A program made the position numbers and the translations under genes. From positions 186,001 to 250,000 of the forward strand of contig NZ_JNIK01000014.1 of NCBI RefSeq assembly GCF_000701365.1: DNA of 64,000 bases, read 5' to 3'. Source of the stretch: Blastococcus sp. URHD0036. Its GTDB lineage: Bacteria; Actinomycetota; Actinomycetes; Mycobacteriales; Geodermatophilaceae. Of the stretch, positions 57,024-64,000 are shown one piece after another (within the stretch, counting starts at the first letter, position 1; each line of letters begins with the position of its first letter). The notes under the pieces were generated by a model, which did no database searches, had not been told where the DNA came from, and saw only the letters and a program-made list of their open reading frames with translations.

Positions 57024-58718
57024 TCAGGCCGGCCGGCGGCTGGGGAGGGTGCCCTCCTGGTGGTCCAGCTCGCGCTGGAGCGTCCGGAGGCTCTCGTCCG
57101 GCAGCCGGCCGGCGTCGCGCCAGCGCAGCAGCTCCTCGCGCTCGGCGTCGAGCACGGCCTGGCGCACGCGGAGGGCGGCCTCGTACTCCGGGGACACCGG
57201 GATCTCCCCGCCCTCGGCGAACTGCAGCACCGACAACCGCCGCTCGTAGCGGTCCAGCCGGCTGCGCAGCGCCGCCCGGAGGCCGTCGATCGCCTGGTCC
57301 TCGACGTTGCTGTGCTGCTCGCCGTCCAGCTCGTCCAGCCGCGCCAGCCCGGCGCGGACGGCGGCGGCACGGGCCTCGTTGCGCAGCCGCGCCTCGTCCG
57401 CGGCGTCCGCCCGCACGCCGAGGCGGCGGACCAGCGGCGCGAAGGTCAGGCCCTGGCCGACCAGCGTGACGAGCACCGCGACGAAGGCGCAGAAGAGCAG
57501 CAGGTCGCGGTCGGGGAACGGCTCGCCGGCGTCGGTCGTGAGCGGCAGCGTGAAGATCGCCGCCAGGCTGATCACGCCGCGGGTGCCGGCCCAGCTGAGC
57601 ACCACGATCTCGCGACCCGACAGCCGCCCGGTGCGGGTGCGGCCGCCCCACGCGGTGGCCGAGGCTGCGCGCAGCGGCGGTTCGGGCTCGGGCAGGTCCT
57701 GGTCGCCCAGGCGGGCGTGCATCCAGGTCGGCAGCGACTCGGTCAGCAGCAGCCACAGCGGACGCAGCAGCAGCATGACGCCGACGGTGATCGACACCGC
57801 GATCACGACCGTCGAGGTCGCGTACTGCCCGAGGTTCTCGATCACCGACGGCAGCTGCAGGCCGATGAGGAGGAAGACGACGCCCTCGAGCAGGTAGTCG
57901 ACCAGCCGCCACACCGCCCGCGTCTGCAGCCGGGTCTCGCCGGACTGCCAGTACGGCGCGTTGTGCCCGATGACCAGCCCGGCGACGACGACGGCCAGCA
58001 CACCCGAGACGTGCACCTGCTCGGCCAGCAGGTACGCCACGAACGGGGTGGCCAGCGAGATCGCGTTCGACGAGAGGGGGTCCTGGCGCAACCGGCGCAG
58101 CGGCCGGATGGCGAGGGCCACGAACAGCCCGGCCGCGACCCCGCCGGCCGCGGCCAGCACGAACTGCCCGGCCGCCGACCACGTGGAGAACCCGTCGCCC
58201 TGGGCCGAGGCGACGGCGACGGCGAGGATGGTCAGCGCGGTGGCGTCGTTGAGCAGCCCCTCGCCCTGGATGAGGGTGAGCAGCCGGGGCGGCAGGCCGA
58301 CCCGCCGGCCGACGGCGAGCGCCGCGACCGGGTCCGGCGGGGCCACCGCGGCACCCAGCGCGATCCCCGCGGCGAGGGTGGCGCCGGCCACGAACAGGCT
58401 GAAGCCGATGCCGATCAGCAGGGCCGTGGCGAGCACCAGCAGCACCGAGAGGCTCACCACCGTCCGCATGTTCTTGCGGATCGCCAGCAGCGAGGACTCC
58501 AGCGCCGCGCTGTAGAGCAGCGGCGGCAGCACCAGCGTAAGCACCAGATGCGGGTCGAGCTCCACGTTCGGCCCGGGCAGGAACGCGTAGGCGATGCCCA
58601 GCAGGGTGAGCAGGGCCGCGGCGGGGAGCCCGGTCCGCTCGGCCACCCGGTGGACCACGACGGTCACCGCGATCGCGCCGAGGACGAGCAGCAGAACGGT
58701 CTCGACGCTCACCGCCAC
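57024..58718 (-). CDS. CPA1-type Na+/H+ antiporter
   Basis: 564 aa from GTG 58718. About 12 membrane helices in residues 5-430, with the conserved acidic motifs AAVAPPDPVAALAV and GEGLLNDATALTILAVAV. A C-terminal cytoplasmic helical domain (about 440-564) with many charged residues (EARLRNEARAAAVRAGLARLDELDGEQHSNVEDQ) follows, as in NhaP/NHE proteins. It exchanges sodium for protons at the cell membrane. Ends 2 bases after the AHSA1 stop, convergent. Confidence 0.9.
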   Translation of the reverse strand: MAVSVETVLLLVLGAIAVTVVVHRVAERTGLPAAALLTLLGIAYAFLPGPNVELDPHLVLTLVLPPLLYSAALESSLLAIRKNMRTVVSLSVLLVLATALLIGIGFSLFVAGATLAAGIALGAAVAPPDPVAALAVGRRVGLPPRLLTLIQGEGLLNDATALTILAVAVASAQGDGFSTWSAAGQFVLAAAGGVAAGLFVALAIRPLRRLRQDPLSSNAISLATPFVAYLLAEQVHVSGVLAVVVAGLVIGHNAPYWQSGETRLQTRAVWRLVDYLLEGVVFLLIGLQLPSVIENLGQYATSTVVIAVSITVGVMLLLRPLWLLLTESLPTWMHARLGDQDLPEPEPPLRAASATAWGGRTRTGRLSGREIVVLSWAGTRGVISLAAIFTLPLTTDAGEPFPDRDLLLFCAFVAVLVTLVGQGLTFAPLVRRLGVRADAADEARLRNEARAAAVRAGLARLDELDGEQHSNVEDQAIDGLRAALRSRLDRYERRLSVLQFAEGGEIPVSPEYEAALRVRQAVLDAEREELLRWRDAGRLPDESLRTLQRELDHQEGTLPSRRPA

Positions 58719-58764
58719 ATCCTGCCGGGGACGGCGGCCGCGTTCACCTCGACGCCCCGGGAGC

Positions 58765-59766
58765 TCACGCGGCTGCGACCGAGGTCATCGCCTCCGCGGT
58801 CAGCGCCAGCGACCGGAGCCGCGACTCGGGCGCGGGGGCCTGGAAGGCGACGATCAGCTCGTCGGCGTCGGCCCGGCGGCGGAAGGCCGTCAGCTGGTCG
58901 CGCACCTCGGCCGGGGTCCCGACGGCGGTGTGGGTCAGCATCCCGTCGACGTGGACGGCGGCCCCGCCGGCGAGCAGCAGCTCGGCCTCGTCGTCGGAGA
59001 GGTCGCGGCCGCGGCCGAACAGGCCCACCGCCAGCCGCCGGCGCACCGCGGCCAGGTCGGCGCGGGCGGCCTCGGCCGTGTCGGCGGCGACGACGTTCAC
59101 GCCGGCGATCACGTACGGCCGGTCCAGCTGCTCGGACGGGCGGAACTCCGCGCGGTAGGCGGCCACCGCCGCCTCGAGCATCTGCGGCGCGAAGTGCGAC
59201 GCGAAGGCGTAGGGCAGGCCCAGGGCGGCGGCCAGGGTGGCGCCGAACATCGAGGAGCCGAGGACGTAGAGGGGCACGTTCGAGCCCTTGCCGGGGATCG
59301 CGTCCACACCCGGCACCCGCGTCTGCCCGGCCAGGTAGGCCTGCAGCTCGAGCACGTCCTGCGGGAAGCGGTCGGCCGAGCTGCCGTCGCGGCGCAGCGC
59401 GTACATGGTGTTCTGGTCGCTGCCGGGGGCGCGGCCGAGCCCGAGGTCGATCCGGCCGGGGTACATCGCGTCGAGCGTGCCGAACTGCTCGGCGATGGTG
59501 AGCGGCGAGTGGTTGGGCAGCATCACGCCGCCGGCGCCGAGCCGGATCGTGCTCGTGTGCGCCCCCACGTGGCTGATCAGCACGCTGGTGGCCGAGGAGG
59601 CGATCGACGGCATGTTGTGGTGCTCGGCGTACCAGACCCGCCGGTACCCGTGCTCCTCGGCGGCCCGGGCGAGGGCGACGCTGGCCGCGATGCTCTGGCC
59701 GGCGGTCTGCCCGGGCGCGATCGGGGCGAGGTCGAGGACGGACAGCGGCAGGGACTGCTCGGACAC
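58765..59766 (-). CDS. LLM-class flavin-dependent oxidoreductase
   Basis: 333 aa from GTG 59766. Luciferase-like TIM barrel: [76 protein letters not shown]. The AEHHNM and LDLAP motifs are typical of the YhbW/MsnO8-type LLM family. Reduces or hydroxylates an unknown substrate with FMN or F420. Confidence 0.9.
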   Translation of the reverse strand: MSEQSLPLSVLDLAPIAPGQTAGQSIAASVALARAAEEHGYRRVWYAEHHNMPSIASSATSVLISHVGAHTSTIRLGAGGVMLPNHSPLTIAEQFGTLDAMYPGRIDLGLGRAPGSDQNTMYALRRDGSSADRFPQDVLELQAYLAGQTRVPGVDAIPGKGSNVPLYVLGSSMFGATLAAALGLPYAFASHFAPQMLEAAVAAYRAEFRPSEQLDRPYVIAGVNVVAADTAEAARADLAAVRRRLAVGLFGRGRDLSDDEAELLLAGGAAVHVDGMLTHTAVGTPAEVRDQLTAFRRRADADELIVAFQAPAPESRLRSLALTAEAMTSVAAA

Positions 59767-59920
59767 GGTGCGGGGGCCTCTCGTCGACGGTGCTCGTCAG
59801 GGCCAACCGCGCCGACCCCGTCCGCCTTCCCGGGTCCCCCCGAGCGTGGGTGGTGGCGGCCGGGAGACGGCGGGAGGGTGGGCGGGACAACGACGCCGTC
59901 TGCGCCCCGGAGGCCGTGCC

Positions 59921-61570
59921 ATGAGTTCCCAGCCGCCCCTGCCCTCCTACGCCAGCGGGACGTCGACCGTGCCGCTGCTCGGCGACACGATCGGCGCCGA
60001 CCTCGACCGCACCGTGGCCCGGGCGGGGGAGCGCGAGGCCCTCGTCGAGTGCGCCACCGGCCGCCGGTTCAGCTACCGGGAGTTCGCCGCCGAGGTCGAC
60101 GCGGTGGCCCTCGGCCTGGACGCCCTCGGCGTGGCGAAGGGCGACCGCGTCGGCATCTGGGCGCCCAACTGCGCGGAGTGGGCGTTCGTGCAGTACGCGA
60201 CGGCGAAGCTGGGCGCGGTCCTCGTCAACATCAACCCCGCCTACCGCACCTCCGAACTGGCGTACGTGCTGCGCCAGGCCGGCATCTCCGTGCTGGTCAG
60301 CGCGCCGGAGTTCAAGACCAGCGACTACCGGGCGATGGTGGCCGAGGTGCGCGGCGACTGCCCGGACCTGCGCGAGGTGCTGTTCCTCGGCGGCCCGGAG
60401 TGGGATGCGCTGGTCTCCGCGGGGCGCGCCGGGGACCGGCAGCTGCTGGCGCGGCGGGAGGCGGAGCTGTCGGCCGACGACCCGATCAACATCCAGTACA
60501 CGTCGGGGACGACCGGCTTCCCCAAGGGCGCGACGCTGACCCACCACAACCTGCTCAACAACGGTTTCTTCGTCGGCGAGGGGTGCGGCTACACCGAGGC
60601 CGACCGGATCTGCATCCCGGTGCCCTACTACCACTGCTTCGGCATGGGGATGGGCAACCTCGCGGCCACCAGCCACGGCGCCACGATGGTGATCCCGGCG
60701 CCCGGCTTCGACCCGGCGGCGACGCTGCGCGCGGTGCAGGAGGAGCGGTGCACGTCCCTCTACGGCGTCCCGACCATGTTCATCGCCGAGCTGGCGCTAC
60801 CCGACCTGGCCTCCTACGACCTGTCGTCCCTGCGGACCGGGATCATGGCCGGCTCCCCGTGCCCGGTGGAGGTCATGAAGCGGGTGGTCGCCGAGATGGG
60901 CATGACCGAGGTGACCATCTGCTACGGCATGACCGAGACCTCGCCGGTGTCCACCCAGACCGGCGCGGACGACGACCTGGACCGGCGCACCTCCACCGTC
61001 GGCCGGGTGCACCCCCACCTGGAGGTCAAGATCGTCGACCCGGCGACCGGGCTCACCGTGCCGCGGGGCGAGCCGGGGGAGCTGTGCACCCGGGGCTACT
61101 CGGTGATGCTCGGCTACTGGGAGGAGCCGCAGAAGACCGCCGAGGTGATCGACGCCGCGCGGTGGATGCACACCGGCGACCTCGCGGTGATGGACGCCGA
61201 GGGCTACGTGAACATCGTGGGCCGGATCAAGGACATGGTCATCCGCGGCGGGGAGAACGTGTACCCCCGGGAGGTCGAGGAGTTCCTCTACACCCATCCC
61301 GACGTGGTCGACGCCCAGGTGATCGGCGTGCCCGACCAGCGCTACGGCGAGGAGCTGATGGCCTGGGTGCGGCTGCGCGAGGGTGCCGAGCCGCTGACCG
61401 CCGAGTCGCTGCGGGAGTTCTGCGCCGGCCGGCTGGCCCACTACAAGGTGCCGCGCTACGTGAAGGTCGTCGACGCCTTCCCGATGACGGTCACCGGCAA
61501 GGTCCGCAAGGTCGAGATGCGCGAGGTGTCGGTCGCCGAGCTCGGCCTGGAGGCCCCCGCCACGGCGTGA
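59921..61570 (+). CDS. Fatty-acyl-CoA/AMP-binding synthetase
   Basis: 549 aa from ATG 59921. ANL superfamily: [20 protein letters not shown] (P-loop), [55 protein letters not shown] and Lys in [12 protein letters not shown]. This is the medium/long-chain FadD-like branch (AMP-binding YngI/FadD35-type). It forms an acyl-CoA and AMP. A perfect 20-bp palindrome follows as terminator. Confidence 0.92.
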   Translation: MSSQPPLPSYASGTSTVPLLGDTIGADLDRTVARAGEREALVECATGRRFSYREFAAEVDAVALGLDALGVAKGDRVGIWAPNCAEWAFVQYATAKLGAVLVNINPAYRTSELAYVLRQAGISVLVSAPEFKTSDYRAMVAEVRGDCPDLREVLFLGGPEWDALVSAGRAGDRQLLARREAELSADDPINIQYTSGTTGFPKGATLTHHNLLNNGFFVGEGCGYTEADRICIPVPYYHCFGMGMGNLAATSHGATMVIPAPGFDPAATLRAVQEERCTSLYGVPTMFIAELALPDLASYDLSSLRTGIMAGSPCPVEVMKRVVAEMGMTEVTICYGMTETSPVSTQTGADDDLDRRTSTVGRVHPHLEVKIVDPATGLTVPRGEPGELCTRGYSVMLGYWEEPQKTAEVIDAARWMHTGDLAVMDAEGYVNIVGRIKDMVIRGGENVYPREVEEFLYTHPDVVDAQVIGVPDQRYGEELMAWVRLREGAEPLTAESLREFCAGRLAHYKVPRYVKVVDAFPMTVTGKVRKVEMREVSVAELGLEAPATA

Positions 61571-61613
61571 GTGGAGTGCCACAGCGCAGGTTTCCTGCGC
61601 TGTGGCACTCCAC
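61571..61613. terminator. Perfect 20-bp inverted repeat between convergent genes
   Basis: Arms 61571-61590 (beginning GTGGAGTGCC, ending GCGCAGG) and 61594-61613 are exact reverse complements over a TTT loop. The repeat begins one base after the synthetase stop and ends directly at the dctA stop. A stem of this length and perfection works as a bidirectional terminator and could also be a copy of a dispersed intergenic repeat. Confidence 0.9.
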
Positions 61614-63026
61614 TCAGCGGGGGGCGGTGGCGGTGAGGTCCGCGTCGGCGCCCTGGCGGGCCGGCCCCGCCGCCGCGTCGGCCGGGGTGTCGTCGCCGGT
61701 GTCGTCGAGCATCCGCGCCTCGTCGAACGGCGCCTCGCCGGACAGTGCGGCGTCCAGCCGGCCGCGGTCCAGCTCGTGCGTCCAGGTGGCCACCAGGACG
61801 GTGGCGATGGCGTTGCCGGCGAAGTTCGTCACCGCGCGCGCCTCGGACATGAACCGGTCGATCCCGACGATGAGGCCGACGCCGTCGAGCAGCTCGGGCC
61901 GGTGCGAGGACAGCCCGCCGGCCAGCGTCGCCAGGCCGGCGCCGGTGACCCCGGCCGCGCCCTTCGAGGCGATGATCATGAACACCAGCAGGCCGATCTG
62001 CTCGCTCAGCGACAGCGGGTCACCCAGGGCCTCGGCGATGAAGAGCGACGCCATCGTGAGGTAGATGGCGGTGCCGTCGAGGTTGAACGAGTACCCGGTC
62101 GGGACGACGATGCCGGCCACCGGCTGGCTCACCCCGGCGTGCTCCATCTTGGCGATCAGCCGGGGCAGTGCCGTCTCCGACGACGACGTCGACACGATGA
62201 GCAGGAACTCCCGGCCGAGGTAGCGCATCAGCCGGAAGACGTTCACGTGGGCGACCAGCCGCAGGATCGTCCCCAGGATGCCGAAGACGAAGAGGGCGCA
62301 GGTGACGTAGAAGGCGAGCATCAGCATCGCCAGGCTCTTCAGCGCGTCGGCGCCGGTCTCGCCGACGACCGCCGCGATCGCCCCGAAGGCGCCGATGGGT
62401 GCCAGCCACATGACCATGGCGAGGATGCGGAACACCAGCTTCTGCAGGTGGCCGATGCCGCGCAGCAGCGGCTCGCCGGCCTTGCCGAGGCCCTGGATGG
62501 CGAACCCGACGAGCAGGGCGACCAGCAGCGCCTGCAGCACCGAGCCCTCGGTGAGCGCCGACAGCAGCGTGGTGGGGATCAGGCTCAGGACGAAGCCGGA
62601 GAACCCCGAGCCCTCGGCCTCGGCCTGCGAGGCCAGGTCCGAGCCCTGGCTGCGGAGGGCGTCCGACAGCTCCAGGCCGTCGCCGGGGTGCACCAGGTTG
62701 CCGACCACCAGCCCGATCCCCAGGGCGACGGTGGACATGAGCAGGAAGTAGCCCAGGGCCAGCCCGCCGATCCGGCCGACCTTCGCCGCCTGCTTGATCG
62801 CGCCGATGCCCAGCACGATGGTGCAGAAGATGACCGGGCCGATCAGCATCTTGATCAGGTTGACGAACGCGGTACCGAGCCACTTGAGGTCGACGGCGAA
62901 GTCGGGGAAGACCAGGCCCACGACGATGCCGAGGACCACGGCCGTGATGACGGCCAGGTAGAGCCAGTGGGTGCGGTCGCGCCGCGTCGCGGCCGGCTTC
63001 TCCGCGGTGTCGGACTCGGCGGCCAT
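61614..63026 (-). CDS. dctA: C4-dicarboxylate transporter
   Basis: 470 aa, about eight membrane helices and two hairpins. Typical DAACS motifs: FVNLIKMLIGPVIFCTIVLGIG, VSTSSSETALPRLIAKMEHAGV, GYSFNLDGTAIYLTMASLFIAEALG and GIDRFMSEARAVTNFAGNAIATVLVA. It imports succinate, fumarate or malate with protons or sodium, fitting the TCA-directed catabolism here. The C-terminal tail (about 425-470) is acidic and Ala-rich. Confidence 0.93.
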   Translation of the reverse strand: MAAESDTAEKPAATRRDRTHWLYLAVITAVVLGIVVGLVFPDFAVDLKWLGTAFVNLIKMLIGPVIFCTIVLGIGAIKQAAKVGRIGGLALGYFLLMSTVALGIGLVVGNLVHPGDGLELSDALRSQGSDLASQAEAEGSGFSGFVLSLIPTTLLSALTEGSVLQALLVALLVGFAIQGLGKAGEPLLRGIGHLQKLVFRILAMVMWLAPIGAFGAIAAVVGETGADALKSLAMLMLAFYVTCALFVFGILGTILRLVAHVNVFRLMRYLGREFLLIVSTSSSETALPRLIAKMEHAGVSQPVAGIVVPTGYSFNLDGTAIYLTMASLFIAEALGDPLSLSEQIGLLVFMIIASKGAAGVTGAGLATLAGGLSSHRPELLDGVGLIVGIDRFMSEARAVTNFAGNAIATVLVATWTHELDRGRLDAALSGEAPFDEARMLDDTGDDTPADAAAGPARQGADADLTATAPR

Positions 63027-63105
63027 GCGGGCTCCTCGGGCGGATCGGATGCGGGGCGGGGACCACCGTCACCGCCCCGACATCGCGCCGCAACCGGGAG
63101 TGCGG

Positions 63106-63522
63106 TCAGACCGGCTGGGGCGGCCGGGACCGGGACCCGGGCGGGCGCCGCCGGAGCTCGCTGAGCGGGCGGGGCCGGGGCACGGCGTCCTCGACCGGGA
63201 GCCGGTCGGCCAGACCCACCAGGTCGATGATCCGGCGCACGCACCGGCCGGCACCGACCAGGTGCAGGGTGGCGCCGTGGCGGGCCGCCTGCTCGCGCAG
63301 GTCCAGCAGGGCGGCCAGGCCGGCGCCGTCGCAGAAGGTCAGGCCGCCGGCGTCCAACCACCAGTCGACGGACCGGCCGGCGGACAGGACGGGCACGACG
63401 TCCCCGACGTCGGCGGCCGAGCAGCAGTCCAGCTCGCCGCTGAGCGTGACGAGGGCTGCCGTGACGTCGACCGAGACGGTCAGCGACCCGGGGCCGGGAC
63501 AGGGGCGGGGGAGCTCGGACAT
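63106..63522 (-). CDS. STAS-domain protein (anti-sigma antagonist-like)
   Basis: 138 aa from ATG 63522. STAS core: LVTLSGELDCCSAADVGDVVPVL, DAGGLTFCDGAGLAALLDLREQAARHGATLHLVGAGRCVRRIIDLVGL. The phosphorylation site normally read as D-S-S-G or D-S-A-G is D-G-A-G here, so the phosphorylatable Ser is missing. The Arg/Pro-rich C-terminal tail is unusual. It may be a non-switchable antagonist or act in lipid transport (MlaB-like) instead. Confidence 0.85.
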   Translation of the reverse strand: MSELPRPCPGPGSLTVSVDVTAALVTLSGELDCCSAADVGDVVPVLSAGRSVDWWLDAGGLTFCDGAGLAALLDLREQAARHGATLHLVGAGRCVRRIIDLVGLADRLPVEDAVPRPRPLSELRRRPPGSRSRPPQPV

Positions 63523-63700
63523 CGGCGGCTCTCCGGGCTGCGGAGGACTGCTGGCCTGCGGGGGCCGCGGCCGCCTGTTCGACCGTGCACAACCTAGAAC
63601 GGCGCACGGCCCCCCGGCAGGGTCGAAGGACCTCGGTCGGCGGACGAGCGCGGCGCTCTGCGGTACGGTTCCGTGGACGTCCAAGTAACTGGAGGACCGA
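63523..63700. other. Divergent spacer before icmF-like gene
   Basis: The 178 bases between the STAS start and the mutase start must hold both promoters. Only the mutase ribosome site (CTGGAGGA) is clear; no operator or B12 riboswitch is visible. Confidence 0.4.
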
Positions 63701-64000
63701 GTGCCCGCTCCCGCCCTGCACGTGCCCGTCCACCCGGTCCGGTTCGTGACCGCGGCCAGCCTGTTCGACGGCCACGACGCGGCGATCAACGTCATGCGCC
63801 GCCTGCTGCAGAGCCAGGGGGCGGAGGTGGTGCACCTCGGCCACGACCGCGGGGTGGACGCCGTCGTCCGCGCGGCGCTGGAGGAGGACGTCCAGGGCGT
63901 CGCCGTCTCCTCCTACCAGGGCGGGCACGTCGAGTACTTCAGCTACCTGCGCGAGCGGCTGAGCGCCGCCGGCGCGGGGCACGTGCAGGTCTTCGGCGGC
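63701..64000 (+). CDS. icmF: N-terminus of IcmF/B12-dependent acyl-CoA mutase (partial)
   Basis: 100 codons from GTG 63701 run open to the window edge; CTGGAGGA precedes the start. The chain [72 protein letters not shown] carries the DxHxxG-like B12-binding pattern (DGHDAA) of the N-terminal cobalamin domain seen in IcmF, the fused isobutyryl-CoA mutase with its G-protein chaperone. It would rearrange branched acyl-CoA. Most of the gene is outside the window, so a stand-alone mutase small subunit is possible. Confidence 0.8.
   Translation, partial: MPAPALHVPVHPVRFVTAASLFDGHDAAINVMRRLLQSQGAEVVHLGHDRGVDAVVRAALEEDVQGVAVSSYQGGHVEYFSYLRERLSAAGAGHVQVFGG

Overview
This 64 kb window is chromosomal DNA from a high-GC actinobacterium. 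GC is well above 70 %, starts are often GTG, and genes are packed with 4-base start/stop overlaps. The family mix points to a free-living soil or rock actinomycete of the Geodermatophilaceae type (Blastococcus, Modestobacter, Geodermatophilus). Clues are a mycothiol-dependent maleylpyruvate isomerase, EthR/EthA, an MSMEG_0565-type glycosyltransferase, a DUF222/HNH protein and a two-subunit PntA/PntB transhydrogenase. The genus is an inference. I see no rRNA, tRNA, CRISPR, phage or insertion sequence.

Layout. 1-1.7 kb: a secreted lysozyme-like protein with a strong terminator, and a methyltransferase. 1.7-4.8 kb: an EthR repressor, an EthA Baeyer-Villiger monooxygenase and a short-chain dehydrogenase, with two matching inverted repeats that look like EthR operators. 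4.9-7.3 kb: a run of small proteins (DUF4177, a Cys-rich pentapeptide-repeat protein, DUF4334). 7.3-10.7 kb: pntA-pntB and a coupled unknown gene. 10.9-13.8 kb: a PAS-GGDEF-EAL gene carrying one apparent single-base deletion, coupled to an HDOD gene. 13.9-16.2 kb: a paired acyl-CoA dehydrogenase operon. 16.3-19.3 kb: a zinc-ribbon protein, an unknown protein and a TetR/membrane-protein divergent pair.

19.2-28 kb is a protocatechuate island: MFS transporter, pobA, an IclR regulator, pcaHG, pcaB, pcaD, pcaC and an aromatic aldehyde dehydrogenase. Together these take 4-hydroxybenzoate and protocatechuate to 3-oxoadipate; the pcaIJ and pcaF steps are not in the window. 28-39 kb: a DUF222/HNH protein, a secreted protein with a degenerate cell-wall sorting signal, the 5-oxoprolinase set pxpA-pxpB-pxpC, an AraC/reductase pair, a DUF1445 protein, pdxY, a GNAT enzyme, and cysteine dioxygenase preceded by a probable cysteine-sensing leader peptide. 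39-44.4 kb: glycosyltransferase, SRPBCC protein, racemase and thioesterase.

44.4-49.7 kb is an aerobic benzoyl-CoA (box) operon: boxC, boxB, benzoate-CoA ligase and a 7Fe ferredoxin, without boxA or boxD. 50-56 kb: a fused pabB/pabC gene, a PaaX-type regulator, maleylpyruvate isomerase, amidohydrolase and rocD. 56-64 kb: an ArsR/AHSA1 pair with clear operators, a Na+/H+ antiporter, a luciferase-like oxidoreductase, an acyl-CoA synthetase, dctA, a STAS protein and the 5' end of an icmF-like B12 mutase.

The unifying theme is catabolism of aromatic acids and ketones through two separate routes (pca ring cleavage and CoA-dependent box epoxidation), plus uptake of dicarboxylates. The most noteworthy signals are the cysteine leader peptide before cysteine dioxygenase, the paired EthR-type operators in a non-divergent arrangement, the frameshifted c-di-GMP gene, the box operon with a stand-alone ferredoxin in place of BoxA, and several precise repeats and palindromes.
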